This document shows, one piece after another, positions 11,303 through 23,950 of a DNA stretch of 64,000 nt. The stretch is from Poa pratensis. Its lineage: Eukaryota > Streptophyta > Magnoliopsida > Poales > Poaceae. Within the stretch, counting starts at the first letter, position 1. Every line of letters starts with the position of its first letter. Both the position numbers and the translations under genes were made by a program. A model generated the notes under the pieces. The model was not told where the DNA came from. It saw only the letters and a program-made list of their open reading frames with translations, and did no database searches. The stretch is from contig CAMZMU010000096.1 in assembly GCA_947311845.1 (NCBI GenBank), forward strand, positions 20,622,288-20,686,287, in the 5' to 3' direction.

Positions 11303-12961
11303 TGTTGGAGATATGCCCTGGAGGCAATTAATAAAGTGATTTTATTTGTCATATCTCTTATTGTTCATAATACGTTTTAATACCATGCTATAACTGTATT
11401 ACTCGGAACCATAATACACGTGTGGTATAGAAACAACCAGGTCCCTAGTAGCATCTACTTGACTAGTCCGTTGTGTAACAGATGGTCAAGGTTTCCTGAT
11501 CATGGGCATTAACCGGTTAACGACGGAGTCATATCATTGGGTGAATGATTTGATGGACATACCCAAAATATATATAGAAACGTAGTTTCAGATCTTGGAC
11601 CGTGAGATTATATCAAATCGCTGCTTCTGAAAGATACGGCTGATCGCACCTAACGTCATGTCTCATACGCACGACAATAAGGGTGACACCTTCGGGTATT
11701 GGAAGGAAGTAGTCGGGGCGAGTAATCAATAGCGGGAATTGCCAATCCGCATAGCAGGATAGATACTCTGGGCCCACTCGGTGAGATTACATCTAATGAG
11801 CTTGCAAGCATGTGACTAGGTCACGGGGATGTAACATCACAGACGAGAGAAGATAGATTGTCAAGGATGAGGTCAAGCTCGGTAAAATGTGATACCGGAG
11901 AACGACACTCGACAATCTAAGTATCACCAGGCAAGAGATTGAAACTGGAAGTCTACAGGTTCAAACGAATAAAGAGACATTCGTGGACACACAGGGGCTA
12001 TCATGGATATCCAGATTCCACTGTTAGTCGATTGATCGGAGAGAGAGTCTCGATCATGTCTGGAGTGATCCCGAACCGTGGGGTAACACACTTAAGGGTG
12101 GGTGACGATTAGATTGGATTTAGAGAGAATGAGAAACAGGAACTCCGGAAGTGTTCTGGAGCTCCGGAAGTGTTCCGGTAATTGTCCGATGATCGATCGG
12201 AGGCCACGAAATATGTTTCGGGGTCCGAATGAATTAAATAATATGTATCTAATATCAATAAGTGTTATTAGTGATTAAATACATGTTTTATTTAATTAAT
12301 TTCGAAATTAAAAGGCATTAAAAGTTAAATGGGCCTTAGAGGCCCATTCGGGGAAAAAGAAAATAAAAGGGAAAAAGGAAAAAGGGGGCTGCCACCCTAG
12401 TGGGCCACATGGGGCCCACTAGGGCAGCCGCACCCCCCCCATGGCCGGCGCACCCCCCATGTGGGAATAGTCCCACATGGGGGAGCCAAGGAGGTTGGCC
12501 TCCCTCCCTCTCCTTTATATAGGAGTGCCCCATGCCTTGAAAATTGCCCATCTCCTTTCTTCTTCTCTCCTACCTTGAACGGGGTTCCGATTCTGGAGCT
12601 TCGTACGAGGAGAGAAGTCTCTCTATAGTTTGCACACCGCCGTGCTGCTAGATCCACTCTACCACTTCCGCTGCTCTGCTGGATCTGGAGCCCGGAGGTC
12701 GTCATCCACACCGTACGTGTGTGGAACCGCGAGGCGCCATCGTTTGGCGCTGGGAGCTGTCTACTTCCTCTACACGACCCTGAGGTCGGCTTCGTCGTCT
12801 CCATCGACAACGTTTGTGCGGGAACGTGATCCCGCTTCCGGTCTACAAGGGTATGTATTCTGATCTTCTTCCGTATAGTATATCTGCATAGAATAGATCT
12901 TGGCTAGTTTACGGTTATCGTTGCTAGGAAAATTTTTGTTTTCTGCCTACGATTCCCAACA
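11303..12961 (+). repeat. 5' LTR of the copia element
   Basis: The LTR of 1659 bp starts TGTTGG and ends CCAACA. A TATA-like TTTATATAG lies at 12514-12522, about 440 bases before the LTR end, and probably defines the U3/R transcription start. Near it is an inverted TAGTGGGCCACATGGGGCCCACTA-type GC-rich arm at about 12400-12425 that could fold. Confidence 0.93.
12514..12522 (+). promoter_or_regulatory. TATA box in the copia 5' LTR
   Basis: TTTATATAG follows a pyrimidine-rich CTCCCTCTCC stretch, a usual LTR promoter arrangement. The same motif recurs in the 3' LTR at about 29651-29659. Confidence 0.6.
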
Positions 12962-12962
12962 G

Positions 12963-12975
12963 TGGTATCAGAGCC
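12963..12975 (+). promoter_or_regulatory. Primer-binding site of the copia element (initiator Met tRNA)
   Basis: TGGTATCAGAGCC begins one base after the 5' LTR. It is the standard plant copia primer-binding site, complementary to the 3' end of initiator methionine tRNA. Confidence 0.95.
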
Positions 12976-13509
12976 GATCTATGCGTAGATATATCTGTAC
13001 GGTTAGAACACATGTTGAATGTGGGCATCGATTCTACATTTGTTACCCTCTCGTGTGTACTTGTTTATATCGCGGCATTGTGGGATGAAGCGGCCCGGAC
13101 CGACTTTACGCGTACTCTTACGCGAGACTGGTTCCACACCTGACATATGGCTTGTACCGTATATGTGGCTGGCGGGTGTCTGTATCTCCTACAATAGTTG
13201 ATATCGCATTTACAATGGAGGGCCCCGAAAGGGGTGTAATAGAGACAATTGTCTTATCGCTGTTGTGGTTGTTTTCGTAGGTAAGAAACGGTTCTTGTAC
13301 GGAAGCCCTAGCAGCCACGTAAAACATGCAAAAGATAAAGTAGAAGCGTCTAACTTTATTTTGCAGGGGCAATGTGATATGGTCAAGGTAGGTTTATTAA
13401 ATTGTTTATAAAACTGTTGGCGCGAAGGAGACCATCGGCGCGGAGAAGACCATATCATGTCGCATTACATTTCATATTAGATGTTATGTAGATTGTGTGC
13501 ATCTTATAT

Positions 13510-13551
<42 letters not shown>

Positions 13552-14035
13552 TTACACGGCGGTAGTAATATAAGATGATCCCTCCCAAAATTCCGATAAT
13601 AGTGTTCTCCCTCTGTCGTGCACCACCAATAAAGTTCTACGTTACGGGGTACGCCGTTCGCGGTTTCGGTCGCTTTCGGTTACACTCGTCTCTTCGTTCG
13701 CATACGGTGGGTGCAAGCCACGTTGCACACGCAAATACGGCAAAGGGTGTTATGGCGAGCCTAGCATATACCAGTATATGGCCTCGGAACACAAGTACCG
13801 AAAGGTTAAGCACGAGTCACATACGGTGATGTGATTGATATACGATGTCTACCTTTGAAGTTATGCTATTCGCCTGATCGATGGGGGTAGCGTAATGGAT
13901 GGGATTGTGTAATCACTAAGACGATGAGAGGGATACTCGTCTTGAGTGGGAGTTCTGGTAGTTTTAATTTTACTAAAACTTGAACCCATATTTTATTATG
14001 AACAAACGTCTTATGTTTTGCAAATTCCATTGTAG
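12976..14035 (+). other. Untranslated leader of the copia element with a TA microsatellite
   Basis: About 1.06 kb separates the primer-binding site from the gag start and has no conserved frame. It holds an uninterrupted TA tract at 13516-13548. Long leaders are usual in BARE/Angela-type elements. Confidence 0.8.
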
Positions 14036-16837
14036 ATGTCTCGCCCCACCTTTAACCTTGGCCTGTTCCTTGAGAAAGAAAAGCTTAAGACCAATGGGTC
14101 GAACTTCATGTCCTGGTTCCGCAACCTGAGGATCCTCCTCACTCCCCACAAGGTGGCTTACGTCATTGAAGCCGCCCTAGGTGACCCTCCTGCAGACGAC
14201 GCCTCCGATGACGAGAAGAAGGTCTATCAGACCAAGTCGGAGGATTCCTCCTTTGTCCAGAGTGGCATGCTCTACGCCATGGAAGCCGACCTGCAAAAGC
14301 GCTTTGAGAAGATGAGTGCTTTTGAGATAATTTCTGATCTCAAGGCTGTCTTTGCGCCGCAGGCTCAGGCTGAGAGGTATGAAGCTTCTGAGCTTTTCTT
14401 CTCAGCCAAGATGGAAGAGCATAGCAGTGTGAGCGAGCACGTGGTCAAAATGTCTGGCTACGTTCAACGCCTGAATGCTCTGGAATGCAAGATTCCTGAT
14501 GAGCTGGCGATTGATAGGGTGCTGCAATCATTGCCTCCTAGCTACAAAGGCTTCGTCATGAACTATAACATGCAGGGCATGGCTAAGTCCCTGTCTGAGG
14601 TGTTCGTGATGCTCAAGACTGCTGAGGTGGAAATCAAGAAGGAGCACACGCTGTTGATGGTCAACAAGACGGTCGATTTTAAGAAATCTGGCGGCAAGGG
14701 AAGGAAGAACTGGAAGTCTAGGAAGGATGGCAAACACGTTGCCAAATCCAAGGCTAACAAACCTGGTCCCAAACCTGGCGTGGAATGCTTCTACTGCAAG
14801 GGAGATGGTCACTGGAAGCGCAACTGCCCCAAGTACCTGGAAGACAAGAAGGCCGGCAAGATTGTCGGGAGAGATAAAGGTATATTTGATATACATGTTA
14901 TTGATGTGTACCTTACATGCGCCCGTAGTAATACCTGGGTATTTGATACCGACTCTGTTGCTCATATTTGTAACTCACAGGTGGAGTTGCGGAATAGTCG
15001 GCGCCTGGCAAAAGACGAGGTGACGATGCGCGTCGGCAATGGATCAAGAGGTGACGTGGTGGCCGTCGGCACGCTCCCTCTACATCTACCTTCGGGATTA
15101 GTTTTGGTTTTAAATAAGTGTTATTTTGTGCCATCTCTGAGTGTAAACATTATAAGTGGTTCTTGCTTGTTGCAAGACGGATATTCATTCAATTTAGTGT
15201 CAAATGGTTGTGCTATTTCGATGAATGATGTCTTTTATGTTGATGCTCCTGTGAATAATGGTTTATTCTTATTGAATCTCGATCGAAGTACACATATCCA
15301 TAACATAGATGCCAAAAGGATTAGACTTAGTGATGATACCGCCATGTATATGTGGCATTGCCGACTTGGTCATATTGGTGTAAAGCGCATGAAGAAACTC
15401 CACTCAGCAGGACTTTTGGAGTCATTAGATTTTGGATCTCTTGACACTTGCGAACCATGCCTCATGGGCAAGATGACTAGGTCACCGTTCAATGGTTTCG
15501 TTGAACGTGCGTCGGAATTATTGGGAGTTATACATACAGATGTGTGCGGCCCAATGAGCGTATCAACGCGCAATGGTTATCGTTACTTTGTAACCTTCAC
15601 TGATGACTTGAGTAGATACGGGTATATCTACTTAATGAAACACAAGTCAGAAACTTTTGAAAAGTTCAAAGAATTTCAAAGTGAGGTTGAAAATCAACTT
15701 AACAAGAAAATAAAGCACCTCCGATCTGATCGTGGTGGCGAATATTTGAGTTTTGAGTTTGGCACACATCTGAAGGCCTGTGGAATTGTGCCACAGCTTA
15801 CGCCTGCCGGAACACCACAACGCAAAGGCGTGTCCGAGCGACGTAATCGTACTTTATTAGATAGCGTACGGTCTATGATGTCTCTTACCGATTTGCCCGT
15901 ATCGTTTTGGGGATATGCGTTAGAAACAGCCGCATTCATTTTAAATAGGGCTCCATCTAAATCCGTGGAAACGACACCGTATGAGGTATGGCATGGTGCG
16001 AAACCTAAGCTGTCGTTCCTGAAAGTTTGGGGTTGTGAGGCTTATGTCAAGAAATTGCAGTCTGACAAACTAGAACCAAAATCGGAAAAGGTCGCCTTTG
16101 TAGGGTATCCACGGGAAACCATTGGGTACACCTTCTACCACCGAGCCGAGGGCAAAACGTTTGTCGCTAGAAACGGCACCTTTCTCGAGAAGGAGTTTCT
16201 CGCTAAAGGAGTAAGTGGGAGGAAAATAGACCTCGACGAGATAGTTGATCCTGAACTCGAAATACCGAGTGGCGCAACGGAAGCAGTTCCTGAACCGTCC
16301 TTCATAACAGATGAAGTGGGAGAAAATGTCGAGGAGGCTATTGTACCTCGTAGGTCTGGAAGAACCCGTACTTCTCCTGAGTGGTACGGTAATCTTGTTT
16401 GCACCGTCATGTTAATTGAACAAGACGAACCTACAAATTACAAAGAGGCGATGGAAGGACCCGAGTCCGAGAAATGGCTTGAGGCCATGAAATCCAAAAT
16501 AGAATCCATGTATGACAACAAAGTATGGACTTTGGTGGAGATTCCCGAAGGGCGCAAAGCTGTCGAGAATAAATGGATCTTTAAGAAGAAGACTGATGCT
16601 GACGGTAATGTGACCGTCTATAAGGCTCGGCTTGTCGCAAAAGGTTTCCGACAAGTTCATGGAATTGACTACGATGAAACGTTTTCACCGGTAGCGATGC
16701 TAAAGTCTATTCGGGTTTTGCTAGCAACAGCTGCATATCATGATTATGAGATATGGCAGATGGATGTCAAAACAGCGTTCCTAAATGGCAACATTGAGGA
16801 AGAGTTGTATATGGTACAACCTGAAGGTTTTGTCAGT
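14036..16837 (+). CDS. Copia gag-pol polyprotein, first part (gag to N-terminal RT)
   Basis: The frame opens with MSRPTF and runs 934 codons without a stop until the gypsy insertion. In order: a UBN2-type gag (about residues 1-240); a CCHC zinc knuckle CFYCKGDGHWKRNCP near residue 251; a protease site near residue 304 reading D-T-D-S where D-T/S-G is usual; a GAG-pre-integrase His-Cys segment (WHCRLGH..CEPC, about 440-490); an integrase core (HTDVCGPM to SDRGGEY, about 500-680); and the start of the reverse transcriptase (WIFKKKTD, KARLVAKG, QMDVKTAFLNG). It continues in frame at 27239 after the gypsy element. The start is the first ATG upstream of gag, shortly after the leader. The protein would make the virus-like particle and copy and integrate the element. 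The protease glycine change may impair it. Confidence 0.93.
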
Positions 16838-18339
16838 TGATACGTCCATTTTGCATCACTATTTTATATCATAATTTACTGCTATTCATCGATATATTTC
16901 ATATTTAGAAGTGTTACTTATGTTATTTTACCTATTTTGCATGTTTGATGAATAATGGAGAATTGGACACCGGAGTCAGGATTCTGCTGGAAAAAGCACC
17001 GTCGAGATGCACTATTTCTGAAGATCAATAAATCGAAGGAGACATATGGAAGTCCTATTTTACCAGATGATGGAGGAGGCCAAAAGGGGAGGCTGAGAAG
17101 GGCCAAGGTGGGCCCTCCTCACCCTGGCGCGGGGGCCCCCAGCCGCGCCGCAGGTGGTTTGGGGGCCCTGGCCCACCTCAGCCGTTCCCCCTTCGCGTAC
17201 TTGACCCCCTCGGAACCCTAACACACAGAGGGGCCATCGAAATATTCCGCCGCCTCCACGAGGCGGAAAACACCAGAGAGCGAAAAGCTCCCCTGCAGGA
17301 AGAAATCTGCCGGGGGAAATTCCCTCCCGGAGGGGGAAATCGTCGCCATCATCACCGTCATCGAGCTGGACTTCATCGGGATCATCATCATCATCATCTC
17401 CACCGCCAACACCATCATCACCGCCGCTGCACCCCGTCTCCGCTATAACATCTAGGGCTGAATCTTGTCTATTTCATAGGGGAAACTCTCCCGGTGTTGA
17501 TTACTCTTGTTATTGATGCTATTGGGTGAAACCATTGGACTAAGGTTTATGTTCAGATTGTTATTCATCATCATATCACCTCTGATCATGTTCCGTATGA
17601 TGTCTTGTGAGTAGTTCGTTTAGTTCTTGAGGACATGGGAGAAGTCTTGATGTTAGTAGTGAACTATGTTGAGTAATATTTAATGGTTTGATGCTTAAGT
17701 TGTGGTGTTATTCTTCTAGTGGTGTCATGTGAACGTCGACTACATGATACTTCACCTTTATGGGCCTAGGGGAATGCATTGTGTATTCGTTTGCCAATTG
17801 TGGGGTTGCCGGAGTGACAGAAACCTGAACACCCGTTGGTATATCGATGCATGAGGGATAGCAGGATCTCAAAGTTTAAGGCTGTGGTTAGTTTATCTTA
17901 ATTACTTTCTTGTATTTGCGGATGCTTGCAAGGGGTATAATCACAAGTATGTATTAGTCCTAGGAAGGGCGGTGCATTAGCATAGGTTCACCCACACAAC
18001 ACTTATCAAAACAATGAAGATTAATCAACTATATGAAGCGAAAGCACTTGACAATATTCCCGTGTGTCCTCAAGAACGTTTGGTCATTATAAGTACAACA
18101 ACCGGCTTGTCCTTTGCTGTAGAAAGGATTGGGCCACTCGCTGCAACTATTATTACTGCATTTTATTTACTTGTACTTTATTTATCTGTCATATCAAAAA
18201 CTCCTAAAAACTTGTCTGAGAGCATTTACAGTGAATCCTTCATCAAAACCGCTTGTCAACACCTTCTGCTCCTCGTTGGGTTCGACACTCTTATTTATCG
18301 AAAGTACTACGATACACCCCCTATACTTGTGGGTTATCA
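16838..18339 (+). repeat. 5' LTR of the Athila-type element
   Basis: TGATACG to ATCA, 1502 bp. It contains a GC-rich segment (17095-17220), an ATC/CAT microsatellite-like patch (17345-17425) that creates spurious Met-rich or His-rich frames, and an open frame starting at 18014 that crosses into the internal region and is not a separate gene. Confidence 0.95.
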
Positions 18340-18350
18340 AGACTATTTTC

Positions 18351-18368
18351 TGGCGCCGTTGCCGGGGA
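18351..18368 (+). promoter_or_regulatory. Primer-binding site of the Athila-type element (tRNA-Asp type)
   Basis: TGGCGCCGTTGCCGGGGA lies 11 bases after the 5' LTR. This sequence is typical of Athila-lineage elements, which prime from tRNA-Asp. Confidence 0.9.
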
Positions 18369-18454
18369 GTGTAGCGCTATTGGTAAGTGGAATTGGTAAG
18401 GGAAACATTTATTGTACGTGCTGTTTTTATTTTTGCCTGCTGCTATATCTCATT

Positions 18455-19620
18455 ATGGAGGGGTCTTCTCTTGAATTCCTATTTGGGAAAACAACTACCA
18501 CTGCTAAGGTAGTAGAGGAGGCGCCAGATGAGCAGGTAATACCGTTCAAAATTCCTATGAAAATTGTTGAACGTGTCACAAATAACCGCTATGCAGGAGA
18601 TGGAACTGTCCATCCTGGAGATCATTTGTTATTTCTGCATGAATTGTGCGAGTTATTTAAGTGTGCAGGTATCTCGATGGGAGAAGTTAAGAAGAAATTA
18701 TTCTCTCTATCACTGTCTGGTAAAGCTGCACATTGGTATAAACTGCTGAAGAATGGGTATTCTCTTGGATGGGAGGAAATTGTACCTCTCTTTTACTCCA
18801 AATTCTATCCTCCAAGTGAGATTCATAAGGATCGGAACCTCATATATAACTTCTGGCCCTATGATGGAGAGAGTATCGCTCAAGCGTGGGGGAGATTGAA
18901 GGCATTAATGCTCAAATGTCCCATTCATGAGCTTCCTGGTAATATTGTTATTGATAACTTTTATGCAAGACTCTCCTTTCAAGATAAAACTCTATTGGAT
19001 ACCACTTGTGCTGGATCGTTCACTCGTAATAAAGAAGAGTTTAAGTGGGACCTTCTTGATCGGATTCAGGAGAACACTGAAGGATGGGAGAATGACAAAG
19101 GTAGGGAGTCAGGTATAAGCTATGACTTTGAGTGTGTTAAAAATTTTATGGATACTGATGATTATCGCAAAATTAGCACTACTTATGGTCTTGACTCTCA
19201 AATTGTTGCAAACTTTTATAAAGCCTTTGCTTCCTATTTCGGTTTGCCGAAGGAGGGTTTTAAAAATTATCATGAACCATATAAAGATGAATCTGTTTCT
19301 CATATATCTAAAGGTGTTGAGGTTAATGTTGTGATCGCATTATTCCAGAACCTTATATTGAAAAAGTTCCTTTTCCTAATAAGATTAAGGAACATACTAT
19401 CATAACTGGTGTTGTTAGTAAAAGTAATAAGAAAACTACCAAACCTGATGAGCAAATAACTGTTGAACCTGTTGTAGCATTGGTTAAAGATCTTGTCACT
19501 GAAAATTTAGAAGATAGACACATTATCTTTTGTGAGGATGCTTCTAATATTGTCTCACATCCTAAAAGTTCTAGGAAGTCTAGTGTTCCTGTGCTTTCTG
19601 TTGGATAGGTGATCATTGCT
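18455..19620 (+). CDS. Athila-type gag (retrotransposon capsid), one frameshift
   Basis: The ATG at 18455 is the first after the primer site in the gag frame. The frame is continuous to 19405, but a conserved gag tail is resumed in another frame from about 19330 (EPYIEKVPFPNKIKEH) to a stop at about 19606, so one base appears lost near 19326-19330. The retrotransposon gag core is visible (LSGKAAHWY, WEEIVPLFYSKFYPPSE, GESIAQAWGRLKALM, about residues 85-170). It forms the particle and leads directly into protease and pol. An upstream in-frame extension to 18014 lies within the LTR and is not used as the start. Confidence 0.85.
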
Positions 19621-22600
19621 ATTATGGTTTATGTGATATTGGTGCAAGTTCTAGTGCTATTCCTTATGAGCTTTACAGGGAAATTATGCACGAAATTGCT
19701 CCTTGTAAACTTGAAGAGATTGATGTGGTTATTCAGCTTGCTAATAGGGAAACTATCTCTCCAATTGGTATCATTAGAGATGTCGAAGTCCTTTGTGGTA
19801 AGACTAAATACCCTGCTGATTTTCTTGTACTTGGGTCGGCTGCCAATGATAGTTGTCCTATTATTTTTGGTAGACCTTTTCTGAATACTTGTGGTGCTGT
19901 TATAGATGTAAGAAAGAGAAAATCTTTACTAAATTTGCTGGTGAATCTTATGAATTCAATTTCTCTAAATTTGCTAAAGCACCTTATGAAACTGAATTGC
20001 CTAGTGAGGATTTTGAAATTGCTCAACTTGCATCTATTGTTCTTGCTCCTAACAATGCTTTGCAGCAACATATGGAGAATCATGAAAGTGAGAACTTCAG
20101 GGAAGAAAGGAATGAGCTTGATGAAGTATTCCTTCGTCAACCTATGCTCAAACACAATTTACCTGTGGAAGATTTGGGTACCACAATGCCACCCAAGGAG
20201 GATCCTGTTTTTGATTTGAAACCTCTGCCTGATAATCTTAAATATGCTTATATTGATGATAAGAAAATATATCCTGTTATTATCAGCTCTAAACTTTCAG
20301 GTACAGAGGAGGAAAGGTTATTGGGAGTGTTGAGGAAACACCGCGGAGCTATGGGATATACTCTTGATGACCTGAAGGGAATTTCTCCTACTATATGTCA
20401 GCACGCCATCAACATGGAACCTGATGCAAAGCCTGTTGTTGAGCATCAGCGTCGTTTAATACCCAAGATGAAAGAAGTGGTAAGAAATGAGGTATTAAAA
20501 CTTCTTGAAGCTGGTATTATTTATCCTATTGCTGATAGTAGATGGGTAAGTCCTGTGCATTGTGTTCCTAAGAAAGGAGGAATTACCGTTGTTCCTAATG
20601 AAAATGATGAACTAATTCCTCAAAGAGTAGTAGTTGGTTATAGGATGTGCATTGATTTTAGAAAGGTTAACAAAGTAACTAAGAAAGATCATTATCCTTT
20701 GCCTTTTATTGATCAAATGCTTGAGAGGTTGTCCAAGAAAACTCACTTTTGTTTCCTTGATGGGTATTCTGGGTTTTCTCAAATTGCTGTGAGAGCGCAA
20801 GATCAAGAGAAAACTACTTTTACTTGTCCTTATGGAACTTATGCTTATAGACGTATGCCTTTTGGTTTATGTAATGCTCCTGCTACTTTTCAAAGATGCA
20901 TGTCTGCTATTTTTCATGGCTTTTGTGAGGAAATTGTGGAAGTCTTCATGGACGATTTCTCCGTCTATGGAACTTCCTTTGATAATTGTTTGCACAACCT
21001 TGACAAAGTTTTGCAGAGATGTGAAGAAACTAGCCTTGTTCTTAATTGGGAGAAATGCCACTTTATGGTTAATGAAGGAATTGTTCTTGGACATAAAATT
21101 TCTGAAAGAGGTATTGAAGTTGATCGAGCTAAAGTGGAGGCAATTGAAAAGATGCCTTGTCCCAAAGATGTTAAAGGTATTCGTAGTATTCTTGGTCATG
21201 CTGGTTTTTATAGGAGGTTTATTAAAGATTTCTCTAAAATTTCCAAGCCTCTTACTAATCTTCTTCAAAAAGATGTACCCTTTGTTTTTGATGATGATTG
21301 TAAGGAAGCTTTTGAAACTTTGAAAAAGGCTTTAATCACCGCTCCTGTAGTTGAACCACCTGATTGGAATTTACCTTTTGAAATTATGTGTGATGCTAGT
21401 GATTATGCTGTAGGCGCTGTTCTTGGGCAGCGAGTAGATAAAAAGTTAAATGTTATTCATTATGCTAGTAAAACTCTTGATTCTGCTCAAAAGAATTATG
21501 CCACTACTGAAAAAGAATTTCTAGCTGTAGTTTTTGCTTGTGACAAATTTCGACCCTACATAGTTGATTCGAAAGTCACTATTCATACTGATCATGCTGC
21601 AATTAGATACCTTATGGAAAAGAAAGATGCTAAGCCAAGGCTTATTAGATGGGTACTTCTTTTGCAAGAATTTGATTTGCATATCATAGATAGAAAAGGT
21701 GCTGAAAATCCTGTTGCTGATAATTTGTCTAGATTGGAAAGCATTCCTTATGATCCTATTCCTGTTAATGATAGCTTTCCAAATGAACAATTGGCTGCAA
21801 TAAGTGTAAGTTCGCGAGATAGTCCTTGGTATGCTGATTATGCTAACTTTATTGTTTCCAAGTACTTGCCTCCAACCTTTTCAGCTCAGCAAAGAAGGAA
21901 ATTCTTTTATGACTTGCGGCATTACTTTTGGGATGACCCACACTTATATAAAGAAGGAGTCGATGGTATTATGCGAAGATGTGTTCCTGAATATGAACAA
22001 CAGGAAATACTGAGGAAATGCCATGGAAGTGCTTATGGAGGGCATCACGCTGGAGATAGAACTGCGCAGAAAGTTCTACAATCAGGTTTTTATTGGCCTA
22101 CCCTCTTTAAGGATGCAAGAAAGTTTATTTTATCTTGTGATGAATGTCAAAGGGTTGGTAATATCTCTAGACGCAATGAAATGCCTATGAGTTATTCTCT
22201 TGTTATTGAACCATTTGATTGTTGGGGATTCGACTTCATGGGTCCTTTTCCTTCTTCACAAGGTAATACTCATATACTTGTTGCTGTTGATTATGTCACT
22301 AAATGGGTAGAAGCTATACCTACTAAAAGTGCTGATGGTGAGACCTCTTTAAAAATGCTTCAAGATGTCATTTTTCCTAGGTTTGGTGTACCTAGATATC
22401 TTATGACTGATGGAGGTTCTCATTTTATCCATGGTGGTTTTAGAAAGACTCTTGCTAAATATGGTGTTAATCATAGAATTGCTTCAGCCTATCATCCTCA
22501 AACTAGTGGACAAGTAGAATTGTCAAATAGGGAGATTAAATCTATCTTGCAAAAGACTGTTAATAAATCTAGAAAAAATTGGGCTAGTAAGTTAAATGAT

Positions 22601-23166
22601 GCTTTATGGGCTTATAGAACTGCTTATAAGAACCCCATGGGCATGTCTCCTTATAAAATGGTTTATGGTAAAGCTTGTCACTTGCCTTTAGAATTAGAAC
22701 ACAAAGCTTATTGGGCAGTGAGAGAACTTAATAGAGATTTTAAACTTGCCGGTGAGAAAAGGTTGTTGCATTAAGTTCTTTAGATGAATGGAGAAGTGAG
22801 GCTTATGAAAATGCTAGACTCTTTAAAGAAAAAGTTAAGAGATGGCATGATAGGAGAATTCTTAAAAGAGAATTTAATGTTGGTGAGAAAGTTCTATTGT
22901 ATAGGTCTCGTCTCAGATTTTTTGCAGGAAAGTTACTCTCAAAATGGGAAGGACCATTTGTTATTGTGGAGGTGTATCGTTCAGGTGCAATAAAAATTGC
23001 TTCATTGAAAGATAACTCTACACAAGTGGTAAATGGTCAAAGACTCAAGCATTATATTTCTGGAGATTCTATTAATGAAGAGGTTGATACAATTAAAGTG
23101 GTGACTCCGGAAACTTTCATTGAAGAACATTTTTCTGGGACTGCAGAATTCGATTCGAATAGGTAA
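19607..23166 (+). CDS. Athila-type pol: protease, RT, RNase H, integrase (three frameshifts)
   Basis: Protease: [14 protein letters not shown] (about 19634) to IFGRPFLNT. The frame then moves at about 19905 into a long frame (to 22774) with reverse transcriptase ([10 protein letters not shown]; catalytic FMDD at 20945), RNase H ([10 protein letters not shown] at about 21389), the integrase HHCC zinc finger (HHAG to CDECQR, about 22045-22150) and integrase core (GFDFMGPF at about 22229; [10 protein letters not shown]). Near 22770 the frame moves again and finishes at 23166 with a typical gypsy C-terminus ([11 protein letters not shown]). The three shifts, at about 19608, 19905 and 22770, each fit one missing base. 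With the one in gag, 18455-23166 plus four bases is exactly 1572 codons, so gag-pol may really be one intact ORF. The translation product would be cleaved by its own protease. Confidence 0.9.
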
Positions 23167-23290
23167 CAGTTTCGGTAAGAAAAGTTTCGCGAATAACTTT
23201 CTAGAAGATATTTTCGTCGTTTTTATTAAATATGGAAAAATAAGAGACCGAACCGGATGGGAGACGGCACCCGTGGTGCCCAAACCATAG

Positions 23291-23405
23291 GTCGGCGCGG
23301 TGGGCCCCCAGCCGCGCCGCCTGGTGGTTTGAGCACCCCGGAGCTCGTCTCCGATCAGGTTTCCTCCTGTACCTTCCTTATGTTGTAAAACTTTTTGCTA
23401 TATAA
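23291..23405 (+). promoter_or_regulatory. Probable internal promoter upstream of the env-position ORF
   Basis: GGGCCCCCAGCCGCGCCGC followed by a GGTGGTTTG segment (about 23301-23331) matches the GC-rich part of the element's own LTRs (17132-17161 and 26026-26055). A TATATAA box follows at 23399-23405, 96 bases before the ATG at 23501. Together they suggest a second transcription start for the downstream ORF. Use of this site is an inference. Confidence 0.5.
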
Positions 23406-23500
23406 CTCACCCGAACCCCCGAGGTTCGTATCTCGCCTTTTCATCGTGTTTCGTTTCGAGCTGTTTCTGTCCAGATATTGTTTTCAGATTTAGAAGCGCC

Positions 23501-23914
23501 ATGGTCTCCAACAACAACAACAAGGGCAAGGAGCCTTTGGAAGACGAGACTCAAGACCCCAAGCTGAAGGAGGAAGTCAAGAGCAAAGATGAAAGCGTCA
23601 TGAAGGAAGTAAAGGGGATGCCGTCAACAAAGGGAGAACAGCCTGCAGTCAGGAAGCCCACCTTTGTGGGATCGGTTAACGCTCAACGTGCTTTTTCTCA
23701 TAACCTGCAGGGAGCAATACCACCTATTCCGGACTACAGCTCTTTTCCGGCAGTGACGGAAGTACTTCGAGTTACAGATGAGTTCTGTGATCAATACCGA
23801 GCCCTGCGGAGGGAGGTGGAAATACTCCAGGAAGAGAATATCAGACTCCGCCGAATGCTGGAACGGTTTCTTACTCCAATCCAAGTCATACCGCCACCAC
23901 CACCGAAGGAGTAA
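23501..23914 (+). CDS. Env-position coiled-coil ORF of the Athila-type element
   Basis: A 137-residue open frame lies after pol, where Athila elements carry an env-like gene. The N-terminal half is Lys/Glu-rich and hydrophilic (NNNNKGKEPLEDE). A conserved-looking middle (PIPDYSSFPAVTEVLRV) is followed by a heptad-like coiled coil (about residues 98-127: YRALRREVEILQEENIRLRR) and a proline run before the stop. I see no signal peptide or transmembrane segment, so it is unlikely to be a membrane envelope protein. It starts 96 bases after a TATA box and is followed closely by a polypurine-tract-like motif. It could be a short or truncated accessory protein; its function is unknown. Confidence 0.65.
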   Translation: MVSNNNNKGKEPLEDETQDPKLKEEVKSKDESVMKEVKGMPSTKGEQPAVRKPTFVGSVNAQRAFSHNLQGAIPPIPDYSSFPAVTEVLRVTDEFCDQYRALRREVEILQEENIRLRRMLERFLTPIQVIPPPPPKE

Positions 23915-23950
23915 TTCATCATAAGTATTGGCATCCCCTTGGTTTGTTCC

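Noticed and set aside
12336..12863. Open frames in the copia LTR (also at 29652-30001)
   Set aside because: Present in both LTRs without conserved protein features; they are LTR composition, not genes.
17218..17421. Met-rich frame MMMVLAVEMMMMM (also at 26113-26316)
   Set aside because: It is produced by an ATC/CAT microsatellite-like patch within the gypsy LTR, so not a gene.
18014..18454. Upstream extension of gag starting MKINQLYEAK
   Set aside because: It lies mostly in the LTR and passes through the primer-binding site. The same frame is present in the 3' LTR. The ATG at 18455 is the better gag start.
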